From Adlercreutzia equolifaciens DSM 19450 (GTDB lineage: Bacteria; Actinomycetota; Coriobacteriia; Coriobacteriales; Eggerthellaceae), in the NCBI RefSeq assembly GCF_000478885.1, contig NC_022567.1, positions 1,612,001-1,676,000 of the forward strand: a stretch of DNA of 64,000 nt. Direction: 5' to 3'. The translations under genes and the position numbers were made by a program. Numbering within the stretch: position 1 is the stretch's first letter; each line of letters opens with the position of its first letter. A model generated the notes under the pieces. The model saw nothing but the letters and a program-made list of their open reading frames with translations, made no database searches and was not told where the DNA came from. Of the stretch, positions 1 to 15,000 are shown piece after piece.

Positions 1-3000
1 AGGATGCCGCGGTCGGTCTCGCCGGCCGTGGTGGCGCCGGTGAAGCGCCAGTTGAGCATCTTGCGGTTGTAGTTCGCGCCCGAATCAACGCCGGCGGCCT
101 TGTCCTCGATGCGGAACGAGGAGGTCTCGCGCGGGGTCAGCGAGGGCTGGGTGAGCTGCGGCGTGGAGGACGTCTTGTTGTAGAGCACCGTCTGCGGCTG
201 CAGGTAGTCGTTCATATCGGCCACGTAGTAGGTCCACAGCGGCTGCTCGGCATCGATGTTGCTGTGGGGCTTGTTGCCCACCTTCACCGACTTGTAGTTC
301 CAGTCGAAGTACTTGTACTGGCTCTTGTAGACGCTGTGCGAGCCGATGCCGTTCTCCAGATCCTCGGGCATGAACAGGTCGTCGTAGTCGACGTAGTGCA
401 GCTTGGCGTCGTTCATGTCCACGGCCGAGCCGAAGCCCTCCACGTAGGGCAGGACCTCGGAGATCTGCGGGTTGGCGCAGTAGTCCTGATCGTAGCCCTT
501 GAAGTTCAGGGCGGCCATCTGGTCGTCGGAGAGGTTCGTCAGGATGATGCGGTAGCGCATCATGCGCGAGGAGCCCTTGTCGATGGTGCTCGCGCCGGTG
601 GCCCACTGGTAGCCCGAGGTGCCGTTGCCGGCGAAATAGCCCTGGATGAGCTCGAGCGAGAGCACCGGGGACTCGGGCGTGCGGATGAAGCCGGCGCGGC
701 TGCGCTCGCCCTCGATGTACTTCGTGTCGTCGTAGCGCGGCGTGGCGGAGACGAAGTGGTTCACGTGCACGTCGGGATCGGCCTCGTAGATCGACCCTCC
801 GTCCTCGGGCGGGTTCTGGGAGCCCTGGCCGATGGACGGCGTGTTCACGAGCGACGTGGCGAAGTTCACGATGGGCGTGGCGTTCGTCATGGACGCGGGC
901 ATCTTGGCCGTGGTGTCCGGGTAGCGGTTGCCCGCGGAATCGAGGATCATCACCTGGCCCGAGGCGTTCTTGCGATAGCCCCAGCCCACGTTCAGGCGCA
1001 GCGGGTCGAACTCGTCGGCCTCCTGCTTGCCGGCCACCTCGATCGTGTTCCCGTTGGTGTCCTTCAAGTTACCGGTGTCGTCGGGCACCGCGTCGGTATC
1101 CAGGCGGAAGCCGTGGGGCACGGCCACCTTGGTCGACAGCGTGTCGTCGTTCACGTCGGCCACGGTGGTGCCGTTAACCTCGCGCACGGGCACGGCCTTC
1201 ACGACCCAGCGGATCTGGCGCACCTGGTAGCCCTCGTAGGCACCGGTCAGGAAGCCGTCGTCGATGACCTCGTTCTTCTTGTCGGAGATGGCGTATCCGC
1301 TCTTCTCGCCGATCTGGATCCACGTCTGCTCGTCGGCCGTGTTGTAGTCGGCCGATCCGCCGAAGACCTCGTCGATGTCGTCCTCGCCGAACCAGTAGTC
1401 GCGGTCGGCGTCGGTGCCGGACAGGGCGAAGTTCTCGTGGTCGATGTAGGACGCGCCGTTCTGCTCGTTGTAGGCGTTGATCGGATCGGTGCGGTCGGCG
1501 GAGACCACGCGGGCGAACATGAACAAGCGCAGCTGCTTCTCCACCTTGGCCGCGTCGTTGGACGCCTCGCGCGTGACGGTGACGCCGGGCACGGTGGCGC
1601 CGGTGGAAGCGTAGACGACGTTGCCCGAGGCGTCCAGCTTCACTTCGCGGGTGTTCGCCACGGTCTCGCCGTTCGCGCCCGTCTCGGGCACCACGGCCGT
1701 GGCCTTGCCGTCGGCATCGAAGTTGATGGTCCGGCCGGCCAGCGTGTAGGTGGCATCGTACTTGGCGCCGGGCACCTCCCAGATGCCGGTGGACACCTTC
1801 TGGAAGGCGGACTGGATGCGGCCCACGGCGTAGTTGGTCGATTCGAAGGGCGCGTTGTTCACCGTCATGGCGTTGCCCTGCGGGTCGGCCGCGGCGGTGG
1901 CCCAGAAGGGCACCTGCCAATCGACCACGAAGGTGTTCACGGCGCCGCCGGTGTTGACGGCCTGGGTGACGTAGAAGTTGTTGGAGCCCTTCAGCTGCAC
2001 GTCCTGGCCGGTGTAGACCTTCATGTCGGAGTTGTAGATGAGGCTGCGCAGTTCCTTGGTGTCGGTGCGCACGGAAGCCGACGGCTTGCGGATGTGGAAC
2101 CAGCCGGAGGTGGCGGTCACGTACAGGTCGTCGACGTCCTTGTCGCGGTCGTAGTTGGTGTTCGAATACGGGTTGTCCTCGGCCTTCTTGCCGGCGCGGA
2201 AGAAGCGGTTGACCGACTGGCCGTGGAAGGAGGTGCCGATGAGGGTCTTGGCGGCCTCCTTGAGCTTCGGCTTGTTGGCCGTGGTGCCCTCATTGACGCT
2301 ACCGCCCGCGCCCAGCTCCACGTCGTCGCCGTTCTCGTCCTTGCCGAGGTTGCCGGTGTCGGTGTCGGTCAGGTCGTCGCCGTCGTAGATGTGGTCCCAC
2401 GCGGCATCGTCCGGGTTGTCGGAGAGCCAGTTGAGCTTCGTCTCGTGGGCCGTGGCGTAGACGTTGGACGCCTCGCCCTCCCAGGCGTAGATGGCCGCCA
2501 GCTGGTCTTTCACCGACTTCAGCACGCCGTCGGTGTACAGGCCCTCGTCGAGCGCCGTCTCGGTGTCGCCCAGGTTGTCCAGACGGGTCTTCACCTTCAG
2601 GGTCATGGAGTCGTTGTAGCCCAGATAGCCGTCGCAGTGGGCGCCGGCGTAGTAGGCGTTCAGCAAGGTGTCGAACTCGGCGAACTCGCGGTCGGTGGCG
2701 TCGTCGGGAGCGGCGATCTCGAACACGACCACCTCGCCCTCGTGGTTCTGGCTCTTCACCGTGGTGTACTCGCCCACGCCCTGCATATCGGTGCGGGTGC
2801 CGGAGAGCACATCATTGATGAGGCCGCGGTAGTCCACGGTGTCGGAGGCCTGGTCGGTGTCCGGCTTGCCGTAGTGGGCGTTGCTCTGGCCGCCGCGATT
2901 CGCCAGCGTGCCGCTCGTCGCGTAGGTGTTGTCGTTGTAGTTGGGCTGATAGGTTACCTTCACCGTCCAGTCGCGGTCGAGCATCTGCTGGGGCGTCAGG

Positions 3001-6000
3001 CGCTCGATCTTGAAGACGCTCTCGCCGGCGGCCTTGTCGGCCGTGGCCTTGGGCACCGGGTTGCCCTCGGCGTCGGTGACAACCTTGCCGGTCGCATCGG
3101 TCTCGAAAAGCTTGTTGTCCTTCTTGTCCACGACGTACTCGCCGGCGGCGATGTCGGCAGTGGTGGCGTTGCGGTCCTTGTAGAGGCGCTCCACGTAGAA
3201 GGCGTAGTCGTCGCTGCCCTTCTTGTAGCCGTACGTATCGTCCTCGCCGATCCACTTGTAGAGGTTCGGGTACTGCTTGGCGATCTTCAGATCGTCGGTG
3301 AGCATCCTGTCGTCGAAGAAGGTGACCTCGCGGGGCAGGTGCAGGGCGAAGACGAGCTTGGCATGCTTCAAATTGCCCTGGGCCTCGACGATGTCGGTGT
3401 ACTCGGACGGATCCAGGGCATCGGCGTTGTTCAGCACGGTGGCCGCGAACCACGGATGCTCGTTGTACTGCCAGGCGTCCTTCTCCTCGCTGGGGAGGAA
3501 CAGCGTGTCGTGCTCGATCCAGCTGTTGTCCATGCCGAACTTCTCCAGCATCTCCGGATCGTACTGGATGTCGTTGTAGAGGTAGTACTCGTCGTTCTGG
3601 CTCGTCCAGGCGAGCGTGCGGCCGTCGACGCGGTGGCCGGTGAACGTGTAGGGCACCGGCTCCCACTTCGTGCGATCCATCGGCACCGGCTCGCCGCCCT
3701 CGGGCAGCTTGTTGCCGGACTCATCGACGAGGTCGCCCTCCTTGTCGGTCTCGTACAGAAGCACGTTGTTGTAGGCGGCAATCGTCCAGTCGGCGGCGTT
3801 CAGAGTGCCGGTCTTGTTTCCGGCGCCGTCCACGTCGTAGATGATCATGTTGCCGGACGCGTCCAGCCGCACGGGCAGCTCGCGCACCTCGCCCGTGGTG
3901 TTGTTCACGAGCAGCGTCAAGGTGTCGGCCGTGGCCGAGAGCTCGGTGTCGTCGTAGACGTACTGCACCTCGCGCGTCGTGCCGTCAGTGCGGTTCTTCA
4001 CGGTCATGAGGCCGTTGGCGCCGGTCTTCCACGGCACGGCCGGGTCGGCCAGACCGATCTTGAACTCGACGTTTCGGGTGATGACGAAGCGCACGTCGGA
4101 GACGGTCTGGTGGCGCCAGAACAGGTAGTCGTCGTAGGCGTCGGGCACCGTGGGCTCGGGCTCGTCCTTCACGCGGGTAAGCTCGACGGGCACGTACACC
4201 TCGCCGATGCCCTCGATGGACACCGTGGTGTAGAGCTGGTCGGCCTCGGCCTCCAGGTAGTCGCCGAGCTTGTCGGTGCCGCGCACCTTCTTGCTCAGCA
4301 TGACCTTCTTGGTCTGGATGGCGCCGTCGATGAGCATCGAGACGCTCTGGGCGCCCACGAAGTCGTCATCGACCACGTTCAGCGTGTAGAAGTCCTCGCC
4401 CTCGCCGTTGAAGCGGCCCAGATCGGCCGCGACTGCGTCGGCGGCGGGCTGCTTGACCGGCATCTCGTAGCGGTAGAAGGTCTCCTTCACCGGCTTGTTG
4501 TTCTCGTCCAGAATGGTCTGGCCGTTGCCGTCCTTCTTTTCCACCTCGAACGAGACGAGCTCCAGGTAGGTGCTGCCGCGCTGGACGAGGCGTCCCAGAC
4601 CCTCCACCGAGTAGGTGTACTTCGTGCGCGGGTCCACATTGCGCTTGGCGATGACGGACTTCGCGTAGACGGGGTTGTTCTCGGCGTCGACGCCGGTCTG
4701 CTTGTAGAGCACCTTGGCCGAGGCGCCGACGTACTGGTCGAGGTTCACGCTGGAGATGGTCACCGGCACCCAGCTCACCTGGGTGATGAACTCGGGCACC
4801 TCGGGCGTCTCCTCGCCGCCGTCGCCCTTGCCGTCGTCGCCGCCGGTCGAACCGGAGCCGGAGCCCTCGCCGCCGGAGCCGGAGCCCTCGCCGTCGCCCT
4901 TGTCGTCGCCGCCGGTGGTCGGCGGGATGTATTCGGGGTTGGGCACCTGGGTCTCGACGCGCTCGAAGAAGTTGAGGTCCTTGGCAAGCTCGTACTCGAC
5001 CAGCTTGCTGTTCTCGTCCACGTCGCCTTCCACGGTGTAGTAGTAGTCGTCGAAGAAGCCCTGGTCGGTCGCCTTCAGCTTCGCGCGGACGAAGATGGCC
5101 TTGCCGTTCACGTCCTGCTTCACGTAGATGTCCTCGGCGGAATCCGACGCGTAGTGGGCGAGCTGCGTGGCCGAGGTGATGGTCACCTTCTCGAAGCGCT
5201 TGGCAGTGTCGTTGTAGCGGTAGAACACCGCGCCCATGGCGCTCTGGTCGGGAATGGCCTCGAGACTGTAGTCGAAGTAGCTGAAGGGGTCTTCCTCCTC
5301 CACTTCCACCGGCTTGCGCTTCTTCACCGTGATCTCGGCGAAGGCGGCGCCGTCGCCCACGTAGAGCTTGCGATGGTCGGCGATGGCCATCGCGAGCGCG
5401 GAGGTGGTGCGATCGAGCGGCGTGTACACCTCTTCGCGGACGTAGCGGGTCTCCTCGGCCGTCAGGTCGGCAACCTGGCTCTCCTCCACGTACTTCTTGC
5501 CCAACGGCGCGTTCGGATCATCGCGCAGCACGTAGCGGGTCTCCAGGGTGCCCACCGGCGCCGGGGAGTACTCGTAGTCCATGGTGTAGAAGGTCACGCC
5601 GGAGGCGGACTCGCCCGTGGCCTCGTTGGAGGTGTCGGGGGCGAGCGGGTTGTAGGTCACCTTGCGGGTGCGCTTGTAGTTCTCGGTGAGCACATGGGTG
5701 CCGCCGGCGTCCACATCCCCTGCGTACAGCTTCGCCTCGGTGACGTCCACTTCCCCGGTCAGCAGCGACAGATCGAAGGTCTTCACGAGCGACCAGTTCA
5801 CCGCGCCGTCCTTGTAGCTCTTCAGCGTCACGGTGACCTGGTTGCCGTTCACGACGCGCTTGGCGTAGTTCTGCATGACGCCGGCGGCGTTCTTCTCCAC
5901 CATCTCGGTGACGATGTGGGTCTCGGAGTACTTGGTCTCGGTCACCTTGATGAGCTCGTTGCCGTTGGTGTCGCTCATGATGCGGTCGGTCACCAGGTTG

Positions 6001-9000
6001 CCGTTGATCATGCGGCTCATGGGCGCGGAGATGACCGAGCCGTCGGTGTGCACGACCGACCCCTCGCCGGCGCCGGCGCCCGTGGCCTCGGTGCCCGGCT
6101 TGAAGTCGGCGGCCGTCTTGTCGGAGTAGTCCTTGCCCGAATCGGACGGACGGTTGAGCGGGTTGGCCTCCACCTCGTAGGACACGTTGAGCGTCGGCAC
6201 CTTGGTGCGCAGCTTCACGGTGGAGTACACGCCGGCATCGCGGTGGGTGGCCGCCACGCCCGTGGCGCGGTTCACGAACTTCTCGTCGTGGGTGGGCGCG
6301 CTATCGGCGAACGCGGCGCGCGCGTCATCGGCGAGCAGGGCCTCCCCTACCGCACCGGTGCCGTTGTCGCGATGGCCGTTCAGGGCGTTCGTCGTCGCCG
6401 TCGACAGGCCGTAGGCGTTGGCCGCGAAGGTGTAGTCGCCCACGGTGAGGCCCTTGCCCTGGACGGGCTGGGGAGTAAGGTCGTTGCCCTCGTAGTCCTT
6501 CTTCAGGGTGTCCGCGCCCACCAGCGGCAGCGACGCCAGGCTGACGCCGCCCATGGCGTTGGGGATGCGGCTCGTGCCCGTGGCCTCGACGTAATGGCCG
6601 TTGAAGCCGATGAGGTAGTTGTGGGGCACCTTCTCGGCGACGGCCACGCCGGTGGTGGAGTCGCCCGTGCGGATGTACTTGGCCGGGATGAAGCCCTCGG
6701 TGTGCGGGGTCACCGTGAACAAGTGCCCGCAGTCGCAGCCGGCGGTGTAGGTGTAGTAGGTGCTCTGGGTGGCATCGAGGCGCTTGTCGGCGTTATACCA
6801 GCCTGTGGCCAAATTCCAGCTGGTAAGCGTGTTGCCCGTGATGGACGTCCAGTTGCTGTGGTTGGCGCGGTAGGTGAGCCACGAGAGCTTCTTGTCGCGC
6901 GTGAGCTGCGCCTCGGCGCCCACCGTGAAGGGGTTCTGGGTGCTGGCGTTCACGACCGAGATGCTGGAGGTGCCGTTGGATTGGTCGATGCGGCCCTGGT
7001 TGGTGGCGCCGTAGACGGTCACGTCCTCGTCGGTGAGGTACTTGTAGCCGTCCACCTTCGAGGTGACGTAGGCGCGGATGTTCTCGTAGCTCTTGGTCAT
7101 GGCCTTCGGATCGAGGCCCATCTTGGGCTCGTCGTAGGTGAGCACGTTGAACTTGAAGGTGTCCAGGCCGCCGTTGACGATCTGGGTCACCAGGTCGTTC
7201 GGGTCGTTGTAGCCGTCGGCCTTGGGTTCGAAGCGCAGGACGTAGCGGTACTCCTGGGCGCCGGTGTCGGTGGTGACGGCCTCGAAGGAGTAGGTCGCGT
7301 CCCAGTTGGCTTCCTTGTAGGCCGCGGACATGTTGTCGTTGACGGAGTTCAGCTGGGTGTAGCCGGTCGCGTCGTCGTAGGTGTACTCCACGTACCCGTC
7401 GCCGTCGGTATCGGGCACCGTGGGCGCCGCGTCGGCGGTGACGAACAGCTGGCCCGCGAAATCGGCGGCCTCGTCCATGGGCACGGGCTCGTACTTGGCG
7501 GCCACGGCCTCGGCGGTCATCTGGTAGAGCGTGTCGGTGCCGGCCTTCGCAGCGGCCACAGCGGTCGCGCGGTCGGCGGCGGGCACCTCCTCGTACTTGG
7601 TGGCGTCGCTTGCCATCGGGCGGTAGAGCTTCGCCGTCGCGTCGTCGAGCAGCGCATCGTCCTTATCGATGGCGGCGAAGGTGGCGTCGATGGCGTCGAA
7701 GTACTGATAGAAGTAATGGGTGGCGTTGCCGAGGTTCTCGTAGTTGTCGGCATCGGCGCCCACCACGTAGGACATGTCCCAGTCCTCAGTGTTCACGTGC
7801 CAGTTGATCGTGTCGTCCTTGCCGTTCTTGCCGTCGATGGCGTAGGGCTGGCCGGTCTTCTTGGAGTAGAGGGCTACGCCGTAGGGCAGCACGACGGTCA
7901 CCACGGGCAGCGTAAGGGAGCCCTTGCTCCCGCCGTCCACCGCGTAGTTGTTGCGCGGCTGGGAGTCGTAGGTCTCCGTGGAGGTGTAGTAGTAGCGGCC
8001 CACGTTCCTCTGCCAGATGTAGGGCTGCTCGGCGAGCCAGTAGCGGTTCTCCACATGCACGTTCACCTGGCGGCGATCCGCCTCGGTGTCCACGTAGTAG
8101 GTGTCGTTGTCGGCCGCCACCGCATCGGAAGTCTCCCCCACCTCGGGCACGAACTCGGACACGGTGTTCCACACGCGCACGAAGGGCTTGCGCATGACGG
8201 CGTGGGTGCCCGTCTGGGCGTACAGGGTCACGCCGCCCTTCAGGGCGTCGTTGTAGTTCACCTGGTCGGTGTCGGTCACCTTCAGGCCCAGGTTCTTGAA
8301 GGCCTTCTGGCTCTCGCTTACGGCGGCGACCTCGTCGGTCACGACCGAGTTGTTCATCACCGTGTAGCCATTGATGGCCGGGAAGTTCGAGGAGCCGTAG
8401 AACTCGCCGTAAAGGGGCGCGTGCACGCCGAGGCGGCCGGGCGAGATGAGCGTCCAGCTGTAGTCCATGCCGTAGGGCTGAACGTTCTGGCGACGGCTGC
8501 GCAGGGCGGCGTTGCCCTCGTAGACGTCCACGTCGTAGATCTGGTAGTAGGCGCTCGCGTTGAAGGGCTTCTTCTCCGCAGTGGCCGGAGCGGCCTCGGC
8601 GGTCTTCTTGTAGAAGGTCAGCGTCGTATCGGCGCGCTCGGCCTCGGTGGCCAGGCGGTAGGTGCCGTCCTCGTTCGCAACGTACAGCGCGCCGGTCTCG
8701 GCAGCCGCGTCGGCCACGGCCTCGTAGGCGGCGTCCGTGGCAGCGGTGCCGGGAACGACGGCATCGAAAGTGCGGTCGATGTTGGCCTCGTCGTCCCACG
8801 GGGCGGTGAGAAGGCGGTCGTACCAGGCCTCGTCCTCGTTGTTGCCGAAGATGTGGCTGGACACGTTCACGCGCATCTTGTAGCCGCCGGCCGCGTAGCA
8901 CTCGGCCAGGGAAACGGGCGCCGGATCGGTGGCGGAGGCTGCGGCCGACGCGCGGCCGAACCACTTGCCGAGATCCTGCTTCACGGTGATCTTCAGCACC

Positions 9001-12000
9001 CAGGGCTGGCTCGACTGGGTGTAGGCGGCGCCGCGCATCTTGTCGGCATCGGCCACGATGCGATCGCCGTCCATCTTGTCGCCGGAGGCGTAGCCGGTCC
9101 CCTCCGCCTTCACGGCGGTGTAGGTGGACGCCTCGGGATGGGCGGACAGATCGCTGGCCGCCGTCATGACGTTGCCCTCGCGGTAGACGGCCGGATCCTG
9201 CTTGGCGCTGGCGGCATCGTAGCCGTGGTAGTCGCCGTAGGGCGTCTGGACGATCTCGATGTCGATGAGATCGGCGGGGATGGCCTCGTAGGTCTCGTCC
9301 ACGTAGGGCGCGCCGTCGTTGGCCGTCTTGCCCGTGTTCACGGTGTTGCCGTAGACGTCCTCGGCGCGACCGCCCTTGTTCACGCCGTTGACGGACTTCA
9401 AAAGCTCGGCCGTCACCTTCACGGTGCCGTCCTCGTTCAGAATCGGCTCCACGCCGCGCGGCATGATGTAGGTGAACTCGACGCCGTCGAGGTTGCGGTC
9501 GCCGTAGTTGTAGGCGGTCAGCTGACTTACGTAGTTCTGGCCAAGCTCGAGGGCGTCCTCGTACTGGCCGAACTCGATCTCGGGATCGTCGTTCAGCTGG
9601 TGGTTGGTGAGGTTGTTCTGGCGGTTGTCGTACACGTCCTTGGACGGGTCGCGGAAGTTCACGTCCGCGCCGCCGGGCACGAGCGTGTTGCGCACGGCCG
9701 AGCCCGAGGAGCTGGTGGACACGAGCGCATCCTTGCTGTAGCGGCGGGCGGCCTGGTAGTCGTCGTTCGCGTTGGCCGCGCCGTACTCGTCGTCGAAGGA
9801 GCTCACCATCTCGGAGGTGGTGGCCAGCCACGCCTTCTGCATGTGCAGGCGCGTCTGCGACCACACGAGCGGGGTGGCGGACACCTCGGTGGCCGTATCC
9901 TGGGCCACCGACACGGTAGCTCCCTGGGTTGCGGCCTTAGTGGCCGTCGTGGCGGCCAGGACGTCGGCGATACGGCTGGAAAGCTCGAAGGTGAACGTGT
10001 CGCGCGCGTAGTTGCCCGTGGTGGTGCGCCCGCCGGAGGAGAGCGACCACTGGTTCTGCGTCACGAGCGAGAACTGCGTGGGCAGGCCGGATTTGGCCGC
10101 GGCCACCGTGGAGGTGGTCGGCGTGCCGGTGGTGAGGTAACTCACCTTCTGGCGGTAGTTGGCCGTGATGACATCGGCATCGACGTACTGGCCGTTGGAG
10201 CCCGAGGAGCCGTAGTCGTTGCTGGCCGTCCAGCTCATCGTGCTCGTGGCGCTCTCGTGGATGTAGCCGCCGGAGGAGCGCAGCACGTTGGAGGCGGTGC
10301 CGGGAACGAACGTGTAGGCATGGTTGAACATGTCGCAGGTGTCCACGTGCTTGGGCTTGTCGGTGGTGAACGCCGACTCGTGCAGCAGCGAGTCCATATC
10401 CATCATCACGTTCTCGGTGCACACGCGGTTGGTGCCCCAGATGGGGTTCGAGAGCCCGAAGGCGGGGTTGCCCACGCCAGGGTTCGTGAAGAAGTTGCCC
10501 GCCGCGCAGCCGGCGTGTCCGCAGTGCAGGTGGTAGCTGGAGAAGTAGTACTCGCCCAGACGCGGCAGGTAGGCCGGCTTGGCGCCCGTGGTGTTGGGCG
10601 TGCCGTCGGCATTGGTGGCCGTGGTGGTGGAGTCATCCAGGTTCTTGTACACCTGGGGCAGGTTCTCCTCGGCCGCGCGCACCGGGAAGGCGATGGACAG
10701 GATGTCGCCCACTTCCATCACCGAGGAGGTGTAGTCGGGACGGTCCACCGGGCGCAGGCTCGTGTCGTAGGTGCTCAGTTGAGAGCCCGTATTCAGTTCG
10801 TTCTCGGGAACGAAACGGCTCTCGCTGGGATCGTAGATGGGCCCGTTGTTCTCGCTATCCTTATACTGGTCGTCCACGACCAGCTCGATCTTGAACAGGC
10901 CGAAGGTGGTCTCGTTGGAGACGTTGGCGCCGCGCGGGTCGATGTCGTTGTAGGCCTTGCCCCAGGTGTAGACGCCACTTCCGCCGTTCACGCAGGGGTT
11001 ATTGATGCCGCCGTTGGTGCAGATGCCCAGCTCGCGGGAGACGTAGTTCATCGATCCGCCGTAGTCGGGCGTCTTCTTCTCGGTGCCGACGAGCGTGACC
11101 TTCACCTTCAGGCCGCGGGTGCGCTGAGCCGTCACCGCATCGCCGTAGCGGTTGGTCCAGTTGATGTACTTCAGGGTGCCGTTCTCGTCGCGCGTGTTCA
11201 GCACGCCCTCCAGGTAGGCCGTATCGATCTTGGAGCCGATCTTATCCGCCACCTCGCCGGTGCCGAGCGCGGAGTTGTAGCCGGCGGCCTGGCGCAGGTA
11301 GTCCAGCGGGATGCGCTCGAAGAACACCGGGTTGTACAGCTCGCCCTCGCCGGTGTTGCCCTCGTTGGTGCCATCGATGACGAGGTTGTTCTTGATCTCG
11401 CGGGTCTCGTCGTCATCGGAGACCTCGGGGGTGGAGCCGGTCGTGTTCGAGAGCGTCAGGTTGGAGATCTTGCCACAGTCCTGGCCCCGGTTGACCGAGC
11501 CGTCCTTGCGGTAGTTGAACGAGAGGGTGTAGGTGCCCGGATCGAGGGTCAGCACATAGTGACCACCCGTAGGACCGCCCATGAGGCGATCAACCGTGTT
11601 CACGCGGGTGCCGTCGTCGCGGTTGCAGTACCAATACAGCCAGTCGTAGCCCGACTCGGACTCGACCCACCAATCCCAAGACACATCGGTGCGGTTGTAA
11701 AGCGTGAACGTGACGTTCATCGTGGAGGTGGTGCCGTGGCGTCCCTGGTTGCCCGACGTGTAGGTCTTCGAGGCCTCGTCGTAAATCCAGTTGGAACTGA
11801 AGCTGTTGGGAACCGGGGCCATCTTGGTGTTGTAGATGGTGTCGCGGTACCAGAAGGTCTCGCCGGCCACGTACCCGGTCTTCTGGGGCGCGCTCTCGTT
11901 GTAGGCGCCCGTGGCCTCTCCCTCGGTCTGGAAGACCTGGTTCTGGAACTGGGCGTTGGGGTTCTTGCGATAGACGCGGATGGCGCCGGTCTTGTTCCAC

Positions 12001-15000
12001 TCGTTCTGGAGCGTCTGCCAGGTGCCGTGCTGCACGTTCTGGGAGACGGCGTCGCCGAACTGGTCGCCCTGGATGACGTCATCCTTATAGAGCGGGCCGT
12101 TGAAGTCCAGCGTCGTGGACTCGTTGTGGTAGTGGTTGTAGGCCACGTCCACCGAGCAGGTGCCGTCGAAGTAGTTGGCGATGTCCTTGTAGGCCTCGCC
12201 CATGGTGCGGGTGTCGGTGAAGCGCACGACGCCATCGAGCACCACGTCGTCCAGATGGAAGGCGGAAAGCCCATTGGCGGTGGCGGGCACGTCGAAGTAG
12301 GTCCAGCGCATGGCCGTGGCCTCGCGGAACAGGTTGATGTCGTACACGCCACGGTTCTCGACCACGGTGTCGCCCTGGGCAAGACCGCTGAACTTGTTGG
12401 CGGTGCCGAGCACCATGTGGGTGCGACCCTCCATGAAGGTGGTCAGCGCCTTCGTGTCCTGATCCTCGGCGAACCAGGCGCCCAGCACGCGGCGGGACAC
12501 GGTGGGCATGGCCTCATCGTCGTCCGGATCCGGCGCGATGGTCGTGTCCTCATAGGCCACGTCAACCCCCTCGGGGTAGGCGTCGATGGCGCGCTGCAGG
12601 CGCGTGGCGTCATCGGAGCCCTCCTCGTTGGCGTAGGGCAGCGGCACGTAGTACTCCACGCGCACGTTCTTGCGGCCCTTGGCGGCCGCAGGGCCCTTCG
12701 CCTGGGTGGCCGTCTCGCCCTCGCCCACGGTCTTCATGAGCGTCGGGTCGCCGTCGGTGGTCTTAACGCCGCTCGTGGTGTTGGCCGGCATATCGGCCGG
12801 GTAGTCGATGTTGTGGCCGTACACCTCGAAGATGCGGTTGCCCACAGGCGCCTGGGCGGCGGTGTTGAACTTGTCGGTGAAGTTCACCGTCACGCGGATG
12901 TCGTTCGTGTGGAACGTGGTGTTGTACAGACCGGCCACCGTGAGGCGCAGCGGGTTGCCGTCCTGGTTGGCCGTGGTGTTGCGCGTGGTGGAGCGTTTCA
13001 CGTAGCTGGCATTGATGGTGACGTCGTTCTTGTGGTTGTCGCCCACGCGCGTCACGCGGCGGGAGTTGTCGGTCTTGGTCTCGCCGGAGGCCGCCCAGTT
13101 GTAGCGATCGTTCAGGATGGAGGTCACCTGGCCGAAGCGGTCGCGGTTGGCGCCCGTGGCCGTCATGAGGTTGACGGCATGGCCAGCAGCGTCGGTCGTC
13201 GCTGTGAAGGACTTGTCGCTCACCACGGCGTGGACGCCGGATCCCTTGCCGTCGCCGGAGTCGCTGTGGTTGTAGAAGCGCACCTTCGATTCGATGGAGC
13301 CGCCGTACTGCAGACGGTTGTCCAGGTTGGCGATCGTCTTCACCGGATGGCTGTAGTCCACCGTGTCGAGCGCCTCGTCGTCCATGGACTTGTAGACGCG
13401 GTCGCCGTTGGAGTCGGACTGCTCCACCTTGTACTGGGCATAGCCGTGGCGCGGGGCGGCCGTCACGGTGTAGACCGCCTGCACCTGATCGGCCGAGTAG
13501 CTCGGACGGTCGGCGTCGTTCGTGAAGGCGTCGTTGTTCTTCTCGTTGTAGGCCTCGGCATCCGCTTCCAGCTCGTCGGTCATCTGGGTGATGACGCGGA
13601 TGTAGACGCCCTCGCCGCGCAGGGCCTGCTGGGTCTTAGAGCCCACGGAGAACACGAGCGCGCGGTTGCTGGCATTGTACTCGCCGGCGGCCGCATCGAC
13701 GAGCGCCGTCTCGGCGCCCTCGGCCGCGGTGACCGTGGCTGCCGTATCGTGGGCGATCTTGGTGAGATCGGTGGAGGCCGGCGCCATGAGCATGGTGACG
13801 TTGTCCAGCGTGGTGACGGTGCCGCCCTCGCCGGTGACCGTCTTCGGGTCGCCGAGGAGCGTGGCCGTCACGCGGGCGGCCTTCGCATCGGCGTCGTAGA
13901 ACCTCACGTCGTCCGTCTTCGGCGGCTCGCTCGTGTTCACGCGCGGCGCGTCGGCCGGATGCGCCTCGGTGACGCCGATGCGCTCGTTGGCGCCCACGGT
14001 GTTCAGCTGCACCTTGTTCGCGGAAAGCCCGGTTTCGGTGGGGATGCGGTCGGTGACCACCTCCCAGCCGACGATGCGCTGGCCGCGGCCCACGGTGAAG
14101 CGGGCGTCCATGTGCTGCAAGGGCAGCACCGACTGCAAATTAGCGCCCAGATACAGCGTGTACTCCAGGTAGTCGCCGGCGTACAGCGCGCCGTCGGGCA
14201 CGTCGTTGGCGGTGTTGGTGGGCTCGTAGCTGAAGATGTTGGTCATCGAGCGGTCGTCGGCGTCGTAGGCGAAGACGGTGTCCTTGCTCACGGCCGTGGC
14301 ACCGTTGGTGCCGTAACCGATAGCCGCGTCAATCTTGCGGCCGCGGACGTAGGAGACGTCCATGGTGCCCAGCTTGTGGGACACGCGGTAGGCGGCCTCG
14401 TCGTCCACAAGCGCGGCCAGGCCCTCGGTGTTGGGGTCTTTCGCCTTCAGATCGACCGTCAGCTTATGGCGGGAATCGGTGCCCGCGTAAGCGCTCGCCT
14501 GCTTGCCGAAGGTGGGCGTGGAGTCGTAGTCGAAGTTGCCGGCGTTGGTCTTGGCGGCATCGTCGACGCCCTCACCGGTGAGCACGTTGTCGTGGGTGAG
14601 CGTGTTGGTGGCGGCGCGAGCCGAGGTGAACAGCTCCACGGGACGATCGACATAGATGCCATCGTACTTGAAGGCGTAGTTCACCATGGTGTTCGACTGC
14701 GCAGAGGTCGCCTGGGTGGTGCCCACGTTGTACTGGCTCTGACGGGTGAGCCACTGGCCGGCGTCGAGCGACGTGTTCGCGAAACGGCGGTTGGCGTTGG
14801 GCGCCTCGAAGGTGATCTCCAGCTCGGTGAACAGGGCCTTGGCGTAGGTCTGGTCCATCTTCGCGTCGCCCGAGAAGCCAGCGATGGTGTTGGTCGCGGA
14901 CACGCCGTTATAAGTGCTATAAGATATAATGTTTTTGCCATCGGCATTCCCCGCGGAAGCCGCATCGGCGCCTTCGCCAGACTCGTCGTCGGCGCTCGAC

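Noticed and set aside
7786..9864. 692-codon minus-strand frame
   Set aside because: It is a shifted phase of the giant gene; the product is Arg-rich and motif-free, while the true phase reads as normal protein.
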